Notes under the pieces: generated by a model
What the model was told of the DNA's origin: nothing
Database searches by the model: none
The model's input: only the letters and a program-made list of their open reading frames with translations
Shown: piece after piece, positions 46,640 through 57,160 of the stretch
How positions within the stretch are numbered: position 1 is the stretch's first letter
Layout: each line of letters opens with the position of its first letter
Assembly: GCF_001625305.1 (NCBI RefSeq)
Contig: NW_017804353.1
Location: 632,863-696,862 of the forward strand
Source of the DNA: Branchiostoma belcheri
Lineage: Eukaryota > Chordata > Leptocardii > Amphioxiformes > Branchiostomatidae
Length of the DNA: 64,000 nt
Reading direction: 5' to 3'
Translations under genes and position numbers: made by a program

Positions 46640-47030
46640 CCACGCTTTTCGTTTCCTCTCTCTTTTTCATTCCTTCCCTTGCTGTGTCTTCTAGACATGC
46701 CATGTGCTCCTGTTGCTTACCTGTCTCCTCTGCCTACCTGTCTCCTCTGTTTCTTCCCTCATTCTTTCCCTCGCTCTGTCTTCTGAAGATCCTCCTCTAA
46801 GTCCTAAGTTCCCTCTGTTTTCTCTCTCATTCTTTCCCTCGCTCTGTCTTCTGAAGATCCTCCTCTACTTCCTCTGTTTCCTCTCTCATTCCTTCCCTCA
46901 CTCTGTCTTCTAAACATGCCATGTGGTCCTGTTGCTTACCTGTCTCCTCTGTTTCCTCTCTCCTTCCTTCCCTCTCTCTGTCTTTCCTTCTTAACCGTGT
47001 TGTCCTGTCTCTTTTCCCCTTTCTTGTGGC
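46640..47030. repeat. CT-rich minisatellite after linker exon
   Basis: CATTCTTTCCCTCGCTCTGT, CTTCTGAAGATCCTCCTCTA and GTTGCTTACCTGTCTCCTCT recur in ~60-100-bp units. No gene. Confidence 0.85.
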
Positions 47031-47039
47031 TTTTGTTGC

Positions 47040-48032
47040 AGTGTTAGGTTGTGAAAACACATTTAGAATTTAGATGCTTAACAATTATGTTTCTTGTATA
47101 GCTGATTTGTGGTGTGTAGTTTTTGTGACTTTAGAAAATTGATTACTGTAAACAATAAAATATTTGTTGTGCTTTTTTTGTCTGTAATTTCTACAATGTA
47201 CTAGGAATACAGCATATTAAATCTAATCTTGATGTAAGAATAAAATTAACTGCAAAATTGTTTTGAAATAAAACACAAGGGGAATGAGACAGCCCAAAAA
47301 TTAAAGATGGATACAAATGATACAGAGTAAACAGATGTCATACTTTCTTTTCTCACGTAAATCAACTCTTGAGTTTAAGGTCTTCTAACGCAACTTCTAT
47401 CTCTTTTAAACCCACTTGAATTCCAAATGCTCTTTCTTTATAATCTTTGTTTGATTTCCATCACTCCAGCTGCTACATGTATGTTTTGGGGTGCCAAACT
47501 AACCACCATTTTTAGCTAGTCACTTATTATTGAATTCAACTGTCCAATATTTGTTAAACACATCATCATTGCAAGCTTGTGTCTGCAACAGTTACAAAAA
47601 ACATGAATACAAAACATTGTTAATAGGTGACATTTGAACCAATCAGAAAAGATCTTTGATGTTATCTATCCTGAGAACTGTTTATGTCCTTGGTGCTGAT
47701 TGGCTGTCACTTCAATAACAACATGATTTGAATTAAACTGGACCAATGACATGTCTTTTGACATGTTAGCACCTTTGCTTGTTTGTTTCAACCCCTGCAG
47801 CTGCATGCTATAAATAGCGATATATATCAAATACTGTATAGAATCTAGATATTAGAAACTCGATGATTGTAAAAGTTGATACCTATCCCACTTTTGTATT
47901 AGTTAGGTTAGCCTTTTGAAAATGTAGTTAATATGTACTTAGTACATGCCATACTTTGTACCCTGTACAAATGTTGTGCAATGAAGTTATCTTTAAAGTT
48001 AAAGACCTTTTTTGTCTGGCCCTGTGATATAG
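47040..48032. other. Linker intron, nothing recognised beyond a tail repeat
   Basis: AT-rich; includes a GTGCAATGAAG tail near 47980. No additional exon is supported. Confidence 0.6.
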
Positions 48033-48123
48033 ATGGAGAAAAAGCAGAGCATGAAGAGGAATACGGGGAGCCCAAACCGATGGTGCCTTATAGTTCCATG
48101 TTCATCTTCTCCACCACCAATCC
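48033..48123 (+). CDS. Cav2: Cav2 exon: end of II-III linker
   Basis: Acceptor GATATAG, donor GTAAGT; phase 1 to 2. It encodes DGEKAEHEEEYGEPKPMVPY and SSMFIFSTTN. The PKPMVPYSSMF core matches the strongly conserved PRPIVPYSSMF that precedes III S1 in Cav2 channels. Confidence 0.96.
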
Positions 48124-48548
48124 GTAAGTTCTTTCAAAACACGAAACTCCTCCTTGTAGCAGGGTGTTTTAACTAATGGTTTAGGAGTGGGTTTTAGGGT
48201 TCTGTGTGTACACACAACCTAGCCTCTGCTACTAGCCTAATAGACTTAGTATTATCCAACATTATCAATGATAATTGTCATTTTCAAACACAAATTTCAC
48301 TGTAGACTAATGTTACATTCACCAAAAAACAGTTACTCAAGCTTACTTCAAGTACTCTTGCTACCTGAAACATCTGAACATTTCCAACATATCCAGTTAC
48401 TTGAGTGACTGTTTTTGGCATATCTTATTACCAGTGGAGGTGTCTAACCTTCACTGAGGTAATGCTGTCTTCCATCTAATTCTGATTTCTTTTGCCGTAT
48501 GACCAACTTTAAGATGTTTAGTTTCTTGACATTTTTTTTTCTCTGTAG

Positions 48549-48678
48549 CGTGCGTCTTGCTGCCCATTGGATCATCAACCTGCGGTTCTTTGATCCTGCC
48601 ATCATGTTCGTAATCGTCTGCAGCAGCATCACACTAGCAGCAGAGGATCCTGTCAACAAAGTCTCGCAGAGAAACGAG
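48549..48678 (+). CDS. Cav2: Cav2 exon: III S1
   Basis: Acceptor CTCTGTAG, donor GTGAAC; phase 2 to 0. It encodes VRLAAHWIINLRFFDPAIMF and the helix VIVCSSITLAAEDPV, the family signature of III S1, then NKVSQRNE. Confidence 0.97.
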
Positions 48679-48948
48679 GTGAACTAGATAGTCAACTTGC
48701 ACTCTAGATTATGAGTTTTTATGTTTACCAAAGGAAAACATAAAATTTGTTCTGTTTCTTCTTCTTCTTTGTTTCAAACAAATAAGGTCAATGACATGTA
48801 TCACTGACATCTGTCACCATGGTAACTGGTGTTGGGTTACATCATGTTGCAATTTTATAGCAGGAGGGATTTAGACTCCTGTCACCATATATAATGTGTT
48901 GAGTAATAATTAACATAGCAAACTGATACATTGCTTCTTCTGTTCCAG

Positions 48949-49008
48949 ATTCTGAAATATTTTGACTACGTTTTCACCGGGATTTTCACCTTTGAGATGA
49001 CGATCAAG
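48949..49008 (+). CDS. Cav2: Cav2 exon: III S2
   Basis: A 60-nt exon, acceptor GTTCCAG, donor GTATGG, phase 0 to 0. It encodes ILKYFDYVFTGIFTFEMTIK, matching vertebrate ALKYLDYIFTGVFTFEMVIK. Confidence 0.97.
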
Positions 49009-49440
49009 GTATGGAAAGAGATAGTATTCCCATAGATATTATTAGATTCTGAAATAGTGACTGATTAAATTGTTTTGTTTTGTGCAATGTTCTCTTCTAT
49101 GGATTTGAAATAGGTTACAAAGGATACAATGAAATAATTGCGGACTGACAATTTTTGGAAAATGTCATGTAGAATTAACAGTTAGTAGAAATTCATCCAT
49201 CAGTGACTATTTTTGTAAGGTATACGTAGATTACATACCTCCAAATTTTTGGTGTCGACTGTACACCTTGATCACGGAATGACCTAGTGAGACTAGGTCG
49301 AGACTTGTGTGGATCTTCTGGCCTCCCCCGCCTCCTTGCGGAGTAGGGGTAAATAGGACTTGGGCAGCTCCCAATCCTTCTGGTAAAATAAATAAACCGA
49401 AACTGAAACTAACTGTCTGCTGTGATTGGTCCTTGCACAG

Positions 49441-49547
49441 TTGATTGACATGGGAGTGGTGTTACACAAGGGTGCCTACTTCAGGGATCTGTGGAACTTT
49501 CTGGATGCAGTGGTCGTAACAGGAGCTCTGGTTGCCTTTGCATTCAG
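49441..49547 (+). CDS. Cav2: Cav2 exon: III S2-S3 loop and S3
   Basis: Acceptor CTTGCACAG, donor GTAAGA; phase 0 to 2. It encodes [20 protein letters not shown], then [15 protein letters not shown] (S3). Confidence 0.97.
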
Positions 49548-50268
49548 GTAAGATAATTGCATTATTTGTTTTTTTTTAATTATTGGAAGTGCAAACATCA
49601 CAATGCAGCAGTACGTACTTAGGCCAATATATATGTAGTGCATTACAAAAGAGAGAAAGTATTGTTACAGTAACAGATACATGTAGCAACACCTAACTCG
49701 CATCATGTCATACGCCGTTTAGCTTCATATTTCTGTAGTAATACTTGTACAAGTTGTACTTTCTGTTAGAATAGACTTGATTGTATTGATCACATTGTTA
49801 TTGATGCCATACATTGTACCATGTACAACTGTCGAGCAATAAAGTTCGTTCATTCATATTGAAGCAGGAATGGCTGATGTTGGGCACCACAGTTTAACAA
49901 ATATAACTAAATAACTAGTAAACTAATCCATATTACCTAGTAAACATAATACTACAAATACATAATGTTCTGTATGAGGCCAGAAGTCATGTTAAGTACT
50001 GGTAGAATAAGTTTTTATTTCACAATGCATGTACTAGTAGCTAGTAAGAGTGTAGATGGAAGGACTTAGAATTAGAATTAGTTTGTTGATAAAATGATTG
50101 TTTTCTCAGCTTCTAGTTGATAAATAAACGAACTCTGAAATATCAATCTTATAGTGATGATATTTGATTTGTTGTTGATATGTAACTATATATCCTATAG
50201 ATGCATGTAGATTGTGGGCCCCCTAGCAGCTTTCCTTGGTACTGAAAAACTTGTTGTTTGATTTGCAG

Positions 50269-50371
50269 TGGTTCCCAAGGAGGAGGAAAGAATCTGAACA
50301 CTATCAAAACACTTCGGGTGTTGAGAGTGCTCAGACCGCTTAAGTCTATAAAAAGACTACCGAAACTCAAG
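50269..50371 (+). CDS. Cav2: Cav2 exon: III S4 (GC donor)
   Basis: Acceptor ATTTGCAG; phase 2 to 0. It encodes [14 protein letters not shown] and the S4 sensor [20 protein letters not shown]. The only donor that keeps the conserved LK|AVFDCV junction is AAG|GCAAGT, so the downstream intron is GC-AG. Confidence 0.97.
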
Positions 50372-50819
50372 GCAAGTACTTTGAAATTCATAATATTATT
50401 ATAGTCGTTTTCATTTTTAGTCATAAATCATTTTTTAAATGTGGGGGTTGGGTGAGCAACAAGAGCCAAGATTCAACATCATGGTCCAGATGCAGAGTTG
50501 CTCCCCAATAGCTAGTATTAGGCCACATACGCTAGTATTAAACATACATGTATGATTGTACATGTCATTGAGTGTACTTTGAAGGAATTATTGGCACTCC
50601 CACATAATGTACATGAAGAGGCAAGGAGTGGGGTTGGTAAACTTGAATGCTGTAAACTTGAGAATCCGGGTCGGAAGGTGGTTGAAATTATTAATATTCA
50701 GATGTGTTCAAGGGAGCCGAATGCTCACAACAAAGTACACATGTAGTGACTTTGTGTATCTAATAATTTGAGCTCTCGCTGAAACACTCACAATGAAGAC
50801 TCTCTGTCCCCCTCTGCAG

Positions 50820-50980
50820 GCTGTGTTTGACTGTGTAATCCACTCCATCAAGAACGTCATCAACATCCTGATAGTTTACATGCTGTTCCAATTCATCTTC
50901 GCGGTCGTAGCCGTGCAGCTCTACAAGGGCAAGTTCTACTACTGCACGGACGCCTCCAAGAACAAGGAGGAATCCTGCCA
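50820..50980 (+). CDS. Cav2: Cav2 exon: III S4-S5 linker and S5
   Basis: Acceptor TCTGCAG, donor GTGAGT; phase 0 to 2. It encodes [20 protein letters not shown], then [20 protein letters not shown] and the cysteine-containing turret start [13 protein letters not shown]. The donor runs straight into a GTGA microsatellite, beyond which the last ~55 nt of the exon and its donor appear again (51105-51165). Confidence 0.97.
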
Positions 50981-50995
50981 GTGAGTCATGTCTGA

Positions 50996-51100
50996 GTGAG
51001 TGAGTGAGTGAGTGAGTGAGTGAGTGAGTGAGTGAGTGAGTGAGTGAGTGAGTGAGTGAGTGAGTGAGAGTGAGTGAGTGAATGAATGAATGAATGAATA
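50996..51100. repeat. GTGA microsatellite starting at a splice donor
   Basis: The donor GTGAGTCATGTCT of exon 50820-50980 is followed by GAGTGAGTGAGTGAGTGAGT for ~75 bp, then AATG repeats, then the duplicated exon end at 51105. Confidence 0.95.
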
Positions 51101-51104
51101 AATG

Positions 51105-51170
51105 ACAAGGGCAAGTTCTACTGCACGGATGCCTCCAAGAACAAGGAGGAATCCTGCCAGTAAGTCATGT
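51105..51170 (+). pseudogene. Second copy of the III S5 exon 3' end with donor
   Basis: Repeats the last ~55 nt of exon 50820-50980 with a 3-nt deletion and a silent C-to-T, followed by GTAAGTCATGTC instead of GTGAGTCATGTC. It sits just past the GTGA microsatellite. Use of this donor would read through the microsatellite, which has a TGA in every frame. Confidence 0.92.
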
Positions 51171-51269
51171 CATCAATGACCTTTTGTGGCTTTCTCTCTG
51201 TTTCTTCACCACAAAGGCGTGGAATTATGGTTGTTTCTGTGTTAAATACAGAAACACATGGAAACTGAC

Positions 51270-51580
51270 AACCCTAAGTACCTAATACCAGCTCAGAAAA
51301 GAACAAGAACTAGTCATGCCTTCAAGTACCATCAAACAAGGATTGAGGTGTTCAAGAATTCATTCTTTCCTAGAACTATCTCAGAGTGGAACTCGCTGTC
51401 ACCAGGAACAGTAGGGGCATTATCATTAGATAGCTTTAAACAATGTCTAGAGCTAGAAGTTCAAGGGTTAGGTGTAACAAGTCGATCAGTGTAATATAGC
51501 CAGCTGCCGCCACGCGTGCCCGCAAAGCTGGTGTATTGCACCGAAAGGCAGCTATACCAGCTATTCAGATGCAGATACAG
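51270..51580 (+). mobile_element. Non-LTR retrotransposon 3' end
   Basis: Open C-terminal fragment with RIEVFKNSFFPRTISEWNSL and GALSLDSFKQCLELEVQGLG, then a single diverged tail unit (AAGCTGGTGTATTGCACCGA). Single tail units without the coding part also lie near 3773, 4059, 14973 and 23004. Confidence 0.85.
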
Positions 51581-51659
51581 ATGCTATGCAATAATGTGTC
51601 AAAATTTTGCCCAAATGTCGTCATAACTTTGACGATAATCTTCTTTTTTTCCTTTTCAG

Positions 51660-51797
51660 GGGTTATTATTTAGAATATAACGACGACGAAGTCAACGTGC
51701 AACCCAGGGAGTGGAAGCGAAGAGACTTCCATTATGACAATGTGTTTTGGGCCCTCCTAACACTCTTCACTGTCACTACTGGGGAAGGATGGCCAGC
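51660..51797 (+). CDS. Cav2: Cav2 exon: domain III P-loop
   Basis: Acceptor TTTTCAG, donor GTGAGT; phase 2 to 2. It encodes [20 protein letters not shown], then [20 protein letters not shown] and GWPA. TGEGWP carries the third selectivity glutamate. Confidence 0.97.
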
Positions 51798-52597
51798 GTG
51801 AGTATTAATTATGTTACCATGGTGACAGACGTCTGGTCAAGGTCATTGACTTGTTGACTTATTTGTTTGGAGACGAAGAAGAGGAAGAAACTGAGCAAAA
51901 ACAATATTGAAGGTAAAGATAAATACTTAAATGTTGCATATTTATGTTTACCAAAGGAAAACATCTATTGTTTTTGCTCTGTTTCCTCCTCTTCTTCTTC
52001 TTATCCAAACCAATAAGGTCAATGACCTGAACCAGACGTCTGTCTCCATGGTAACGAGAGTTGGGTTACATCATGTTGCAATTTTATAGCAGGAGGGATT
52101 CAGACTCCTGTCTGACCAACATATATGAAATCAATGTGTTTGACGTAAGTATTAACAGATCAGACCATATGCAAAGGTAAACATTATGCATTTGTTATGC
52201 AAATGTTATCTTTCTAGTTATATGAACTGAATTTTTTTTCTTCAAATTTTTGACAAAATAGTGCTCAACTAGAAAACATAATGAAAACAAAGCTTGTGGA
52301 CCAGGTTGATGCCTTGGTTCACATATACATGTATTATATCTTACATATCCAATGCTCTCTATGTTACATACATTGTACATGTGTTCATTTCCCGCACAAA
52401 TTTTGTTTGTGATACAGTCATGTCATCAATGTATCAAGGCGTATTATTGCTGAATTTTCTCGAATTCAGTAAACTTTGTATGTTCTGCCAAAGCTGATTG
52501 TCTCACCTTGTTATGGGTGTGTTCCCTTTCACATTACAATATAATCATTAAGCCGGTTTCTGACTGTCATAAACCCTTTTCTGTCTGGTTTGTGTAG

Positions 52598-52802
52598 GAT
52601 CTTGCAGTGGTCCATGGACTCGACAACAGAGAACACCGGACCATCTCCAGGCTACCGTAAAGAGATGGCTATCTACTACGTGGTCTACTTCGTTGTGTTT
52701 CCGTTTTTCTTTGTCAACATTTTTGTGGCCTTGATCATCATCACCTTCCAGGAGGAGGGTGAAAAGCAGGCGCTAGAATCCGGCATTCTAGACAAAAACG
52801 AG
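52598..52802 (+). CDS. Cav2: Cav2 exon: III post-pore loop and S6
   Basis: Acceptor TGTGTAG, donor GTAAAA; phase 2 to 0. It encodes [21 protein letters not shown]6 as [20 protein letters not shown], and the start of the III-IV linker [20 protein letters not shown]. It is close to vertebrate Cav2 over its full length. Confidence 0.97.
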
Positions 52803-52849
52803 GTAAAAATGTGCAAAATCTGCTTTATTCTTTGCATTATATAGTGGCA

Positions 52850-53145
52850 TCTGTGTGGTGTATAGTGGATAGAGCGTCTGACTGTCAAGCAAGAAGACCC
52901 AGGTTCAATCCCCAGGGTTGGACCCAGACATGTCCAGACAATCATGCACCCAGACGTTGTGCCCTTGGGAAAGGCACTTAACATGCATTTCCCCCCTCAG
53001 TTAGAGGGATCCCAGGCCCTACTAGGGTTTGGGTTGGCGTTAGGAAGAGCATCCAGCCGTAAAAGTCCTGCTTCAAAAAAAGACTTGTACTTGGTGCAAG
53101 CACGTCTAACCGAAAAATGACGTTAAATTTGGTTTAAAAAAAAAA
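52850..53145 (+). mobile_element. tRNA-derived SINE, near full length
   Basis: TGGATAGAGCGTCTGACTGT (A-box region) and CCAGGTTCAATCCCCAGGG (B-box) head a body with TGCCCTTGGGAAAGGCACTT and a tail with AAAGACTTGTACTTGGTGCA. The tail alone recurs reversed at 6238-6320, and a similar short piece lies at 42023-42085. Confidence 0.8.
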
Positions 53146-53496
53146 TTATCTGAGGAACTTCACTCACTAGTGCCCCCACTTCAAATATTCTCAGCAAGGA
53201 CACGTCTTTCACTGATTCAGAAGCAAATCACCCTTTCTTCCTCCATTCACCACCTCTTAGGAGGAAGTTCCACACTGAAAGCGTCTTTCCTATACAACAT
53301 CACTATGGAACAAGCTACCTCGTGATTGTTTCCCATATGGTAGAACCTTAAATTTTCAAGTCTAAGGTCAACAAACATCTGTCCTGCACTGGCTGTACAG
53401 TAACCCAAAACATTTTCAGTGGCTCTCATGAGCCTTGTTTTGTGGTGAATCGTGAAGTTAATAAAAAAATTCTAATTCATCTTGAAGTGAATTGTA

Positions 53497-53560
53497 TCTT
53501 TTTTACCCTTTTTTTTTCTGAGAAACTGTATTACTTATTATTAGACTTTGCCATGAATGC
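53497..53560 (+). pseudogene. Most decayed copy of the IV S1 exon acceptor edge
   Basis: A pyrimidine tract TTTTTACCCTTTTTTTTCTG is followed by AGAAACTGTA, an ~11-nt insertion, and TAGACTTTGCCATGAATGC. The acceptor CAG has become CTG. It is the oldest of three tandem copies. Confidence 0.88.
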
Positions 53561-53650
53561 ATAATTTAGAGACCTGTACTACATTTGTACATGTATGTAC
53601 AAGTGGCTGCAATGTATTTTGGTGTATTGTTATGAATCGAAACAACTAAC

Positions 53651-53818
53651 CATTGTATCTTATACGTTTTTCAGAGAAACTGTATAGACTTTGCCATGAA
53701 TGCCAAGCCTATGACCAGATATATGACCCAAGAACAAGAAAAGCTTCTGTTAGCTGTGTGTACTTTTGTCGACCCCAAAATCTTGCAGTACAATGTATTT
53801 TTTTTACCCTTTTTTCAG
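53651..53818 (+). CDS. Cav2: Alternative in-frame 5' extension of the IV S1 exon (candidate)
   Basis: A complete acceptor (TTTTTCAG, ending at 53674) precedes an exact copy of the first 50 nt of the real exon ([17 protein letters not shown]), then a divergent open stretch ([16 protein letters not shown] and on) that runs in frame through the second acceptor into the real exon. The distance 53675 to 53819 is 144 nt. This is either a fresh duplication awaiting decay or a real alternative start of the exon; only transcripts can tell. Confidence 0.5.
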
Positions 53819-53983
53819 AGAAACTGTATAGACTTTGCCATGAATGCCAAGCCTATGACCAGATATATGCCCGAGAACAAGAAGTCCTTCCAGTTCAAGA
53901 TGTGGAAATTCGTGGTCTCCCCCGCGTTCGAGTATTTCATCATGGCTATGATCGCTCTGAACACCGTCGCCTTGATGTGCAAG
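53819..53983 (+). CDS. Cav2: Cav2 exon: III-IV linker and IV S1 (possible in-frame 5' extension from 53675)
   Basis: Acceptor TTTTCAG, donor GTATCT; 165 nt, phase 0 to 0. It encodes [20 protein letters not shown], then [15 protein letters not shown] and IV S1 [17 protein letters not shown]. The same acceptor plus the first 51 nt occur 144 bp upstream (53675), and the frame between is open, so use of the upstream acceptor would add 48 codons in frame. Confidence 0.96.
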
Positions 53984-54412
53984 GTATCTAATTCTTTACT
54001 TAAACTCAAGATGGCTGGGTGGCCCCATTCAGCTTGCAATAGCTGATTTTCAATTGCAAGGGGGCCCAGCATATTAGTGATGTCTCTGATATCTGTGTTA
54101 TTCTTAAATTTGATTGTGTTTGTACTATTGCTGCTTATTGATAGATATGAAGTCGACTTTTTAAGATATACCGGATAATGTAGGTTTTTTAGTTGTAATT
54201 TTTATACCAGTAACGCATATTGTATGTAGGGTGCAATTTGGGCCAGCCTGGAGGACAACATACACTGTATATAAAACATTAAGTCTAATGCATCACAGCA
54301 AAGTCATACTCCAAAAACTCAGAGATGCAAACCATAGCTAAAATGATAGCCACTGGAGGAATAATGCTAAATTGACCATGTTTCACCTGTATATTATTCT
54401 CTTATTCTGCAG

Positions 54413-54523
54413 CATTACCAACAGACAGTAGCTTGGGATCAAATTCTCAACTACTTCAACATTGCCTTCACTTCGTTATTTGGATTGGAGTGTATCTTGA
54501 AGATGATAGGCTTTGGACCAAGG
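54413..54523 (+). CDS. Cav2: Cav2 exon: IV S2
   Basis: Acceptor TTCTGCAG, donor GTATGT; 111 nt, phase 0 to 0. It encodes HYQQTVAWDQILNYFNIAFT and SLFGLECILKMIGFGPR, the fourth S2 helix with its conserved Glu. Confidence 0.96.
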
Positions 54524-54562
54524 GTATGTAATATTACAGTAACTGTAAAATGTATTAAATTT

Positions 54563-54720
54563 TCTCCAGAATTTAATCATATGGTAGGAGTGGAAAAGGT
54601 GTTTTTCAAAATGTTTAATGTTTGCATTCCTAGTGCTGAAATGCCATCCAATGATAATTTGGACACAAACTTTCTATAAGAAAGGGGAAATTGTATGCTT
54701 TAGGCAGCCTAGTTTTTTCA
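54563..54720. repeat. Dispersed repeat pair within domain IV introns
   Basis: TTTAATCATATGGTAGGAGT, AGTGCTGAAATGCCATCCAA and TTTCTATAAGAAAGGGGAAA recur at 59546-59670 with small differences. No coding potential and class unknown. Confidence 0.75.
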
Positions 54721-54968
54721 GTCACAAAATTTATTGGAGACTGGAATAGATAAACAAACAAACAATGAAAGATATATCTTTAGATTTCAAATACTGAAAG
54801 GCATACATATACACTGTGAGCCACAATTTTAAGATGAATTATGTTTATTTATCTGTTATAAGTATTGTGGTGAGACAGTCATACAATTCAATTATTGTCT
54901 AGTTGTACATTTTTCTTTAAATGCTTGTGATTTTTCTATAATCAGGCCCTTTTTTTTGCTGTTGACAG

Positions 54969-55052
54969 AATTACTTCCGGGACGCGTGGAACGTGTTTGA
55001 TTTCATCACGGTTGTCGGGAGTGTAACTGACATCCTTGTGTCCAACTTTGGG
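54969..55052 (+). CDS. Cav2: Cav2 exon: IV S3
   Basis: Acceptor TTGACAG, donor GTAAGT; 84 nt, phase 0 to 0. It encodes [20 protein letters not shown] and DILVSNFG, matching vertebrate IV S3 ([20 protein letters not shown]). Confidence 0.97.
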
Positions 55053-55176
55053 GTAAGTCCAACGTCGCGAGCACAATCTTCATGTGTGCCCCTTTCTCTC
55101 CATGGTATCTTATTCTGTGGTCATTGTGTCCTCCTAGCATCTACTTAGTGTATAAAAAACAGGTATATCATACAGA

Positions 55177-55362
55177 TACAGTCAAACCTGTCCAAGCCGG
55201 CCACCCAGGGGACCAAAGAAAAGTGGTCACCTTGGACAGGTGGTCTCCTTGGACAGGATACTTAATGCTTGTGTCAATGGGGAAAATTTGGGGGACTGAG
55301 AAAAAGTGGTCACTATGGCCAGGTGGCCAGCAGAGGTGGTCACCTTGGCAGGTTTGACTGTA
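55177..55362. mobile_element. Tc1/mariner-like MITE with TA target site
   Basis: CAGTCAAACCTG at 55179 and its inverse CAGGTTTGACTG ending at 55360 are each flanked by TA. The interior repeats GGTCACCTTGGACAGGTGGT. Confidence 0.83.
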
Positions 55363-56004
55363 CTTTCAGATTAGGTATACCTTCAAAATGTACAGTATGT
55401 TAACACACAGTTGTATTATTGAGCTCATTTTATTGGGTAATCCTGACTTATACAAGATGTATAAGTACATGTACATGTATAAGTACTGATTATACAAGTC
55501 AGGATACATGTCAACCAATTTGTGCAAAAACATTAACTCTTTTCAACTGATGTTTTTCAGAAGTGTTTCTTGTGTATGTCTCTACAAGTCTTAATCATAA
55601 TTTTGTCTATACATTGCATGATAATTTGTGAAATCTGAGAACCAGAAAATGGTATCTGACTCTGATTAGTAAACATACTATGGCCTGAGGCCGAAAGTAC
55701 CTTGTGACAATGCTATGTTCTTGTGGTCTTGTATCTGCAGTCACTATCAATGGTTGTGTTTGTAATCACAGTACAATGTAAGTTGAATGTTTAACCTGTT
55801 CTTTAACTGTTGTAACCTGTGTCCTGACCATGCCATCTAGGGAGACTTTGCGGTAGGTGGACATACCTACCCCCCCCTCCCCTCCCAGCCCAAGCTATCC
55901 AACCAATAAGCTGGTGCACAGTTTCAAGTGTGCATTGACAGAGTGATACACTGTGTGGGCAATGCATCAAAGTTGAGGGCTGCTGGCAATACATAAAGAA
56001 TGGC

Positions 56005-56186
56005 TAGCCTCCGTAGCAGGCTAATAGAACTGAGGGTTTGGTGGTCTTCGGCTGTTTTCTGATTAGCCCAGTAATTCAACCAGACCGGCTATGTTGTCTA
56101 CTAGTATATGCAATCAGAAAATAGCACATATTAAAAGATCCTGAAGACCCCCAAAACCCCCAGTTTTTGGCATGCTACGGAGGCTA
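56005..56186. mobile_element. MITE family TAGCCTCCGTAGCAGG
   Basis: TAGCCTCCGTAGCAGGCTAA to GGCATGCTACGGAGGCTA, an almost exact inverted pair, around 182 bp. Confidence 0.82.
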
Positions 56187-56503
56187 AAGAGGCCTAAGGC
56201 TTCAACTTGTATGTATTATCCATGTACAGTGCATCACACTTCACATGCACACTTCACACTGTGAGCCAGCTTATTACGTGCATGCCATGCACAAGCCGCA
56301 GTTTACGTTGGGTGGCCAGCATGCCCTTACGTTCCAGTTGTCATTGTTTTGTGCCGTTTTTCTTTCTTTTGCATGATGAAAAACCCCCATTCTGCCGCTC
56401 CTGCACACGCTTTGCCAACCAACAGAGCGTAAGTTTTACCTTTGTTTATTCATAACAACAAGTGGTGAGATGTTTGTACCTGTTTTATGTTTGCAACTAG
56501 GCC

Positions 56504-56818
56504 TAGGAAAAAATGTTGTGTTTCCTGTTTCCCTATACCGACCTTAGAAAAAACTGCTCACCCTAGCCTTTTTGTGGGTGGACCCCTGCAAGGGACGTAC
56601 ATTTTTTGAGCTGATTGACCTTTTCTAGCTCCATGACCTGACATCTGAGTGATGAAACGTTGCACAATTGTTTTCCTAACATTGACATTGAAAATATTAG
56701 TATCCTAATGCAAGTTTTCCTTTGTCAAACTGTATTGTATAAGTTGGATCACTAGAGATGGCCAAAGTCTAATAAAAAAAGAAAACGAAACAGGAAACAA
56801 CATTTTTTCCCAGGCCCT
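56504..56818. mobile_element. TIR element (AAAAAATGTTGTGTTTCCTG)
   Basis: Starts AAAAAATGTTGTGTTTCCTG and ends GAAACAGGAAACAACATTTT. A diverged copy spans about 16798-17135; both share CTCACTAGAGATGGCCAAAG-like text (ATCACTAGAGATGGCCAAAG). Confidence 0.8.
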
Positions 56819-57160
56819 AGCAACTGTGCCATGATCGTCTTTGTTGAAATTAAACTAGATGAAGCAATGTCCATAGTTCAAAACTATTCATGTCTTCATT
56901 GTACTTGATTCATGCATGGCTTGCATTTTATGTATATTATATATTTGTCTATATATAAGACTGTCTGGAAAGTTATACATTTTAAACAGTTTTGACAGTT
57001 TTAGTAGCTTATGATGTACAAAAAACTGTATGAAGAGTGGCAGTTGCTTTCACAGTAAATGGTTATGGTTAATGATTGCTTGATGATTTACTTTGATAAT
57101 GATCACGCTAAAAAGTGCATGTGTTCTAATTTTTGCCAATTGTTGCTCTTGACAGTATGG

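Noticed and set aside
52860-52920. Possible tRNA gene
   Set aside because: The A- and B-box-like sequences belong to a dispersed SINE; no cloverleaf could be drawn with confidence.
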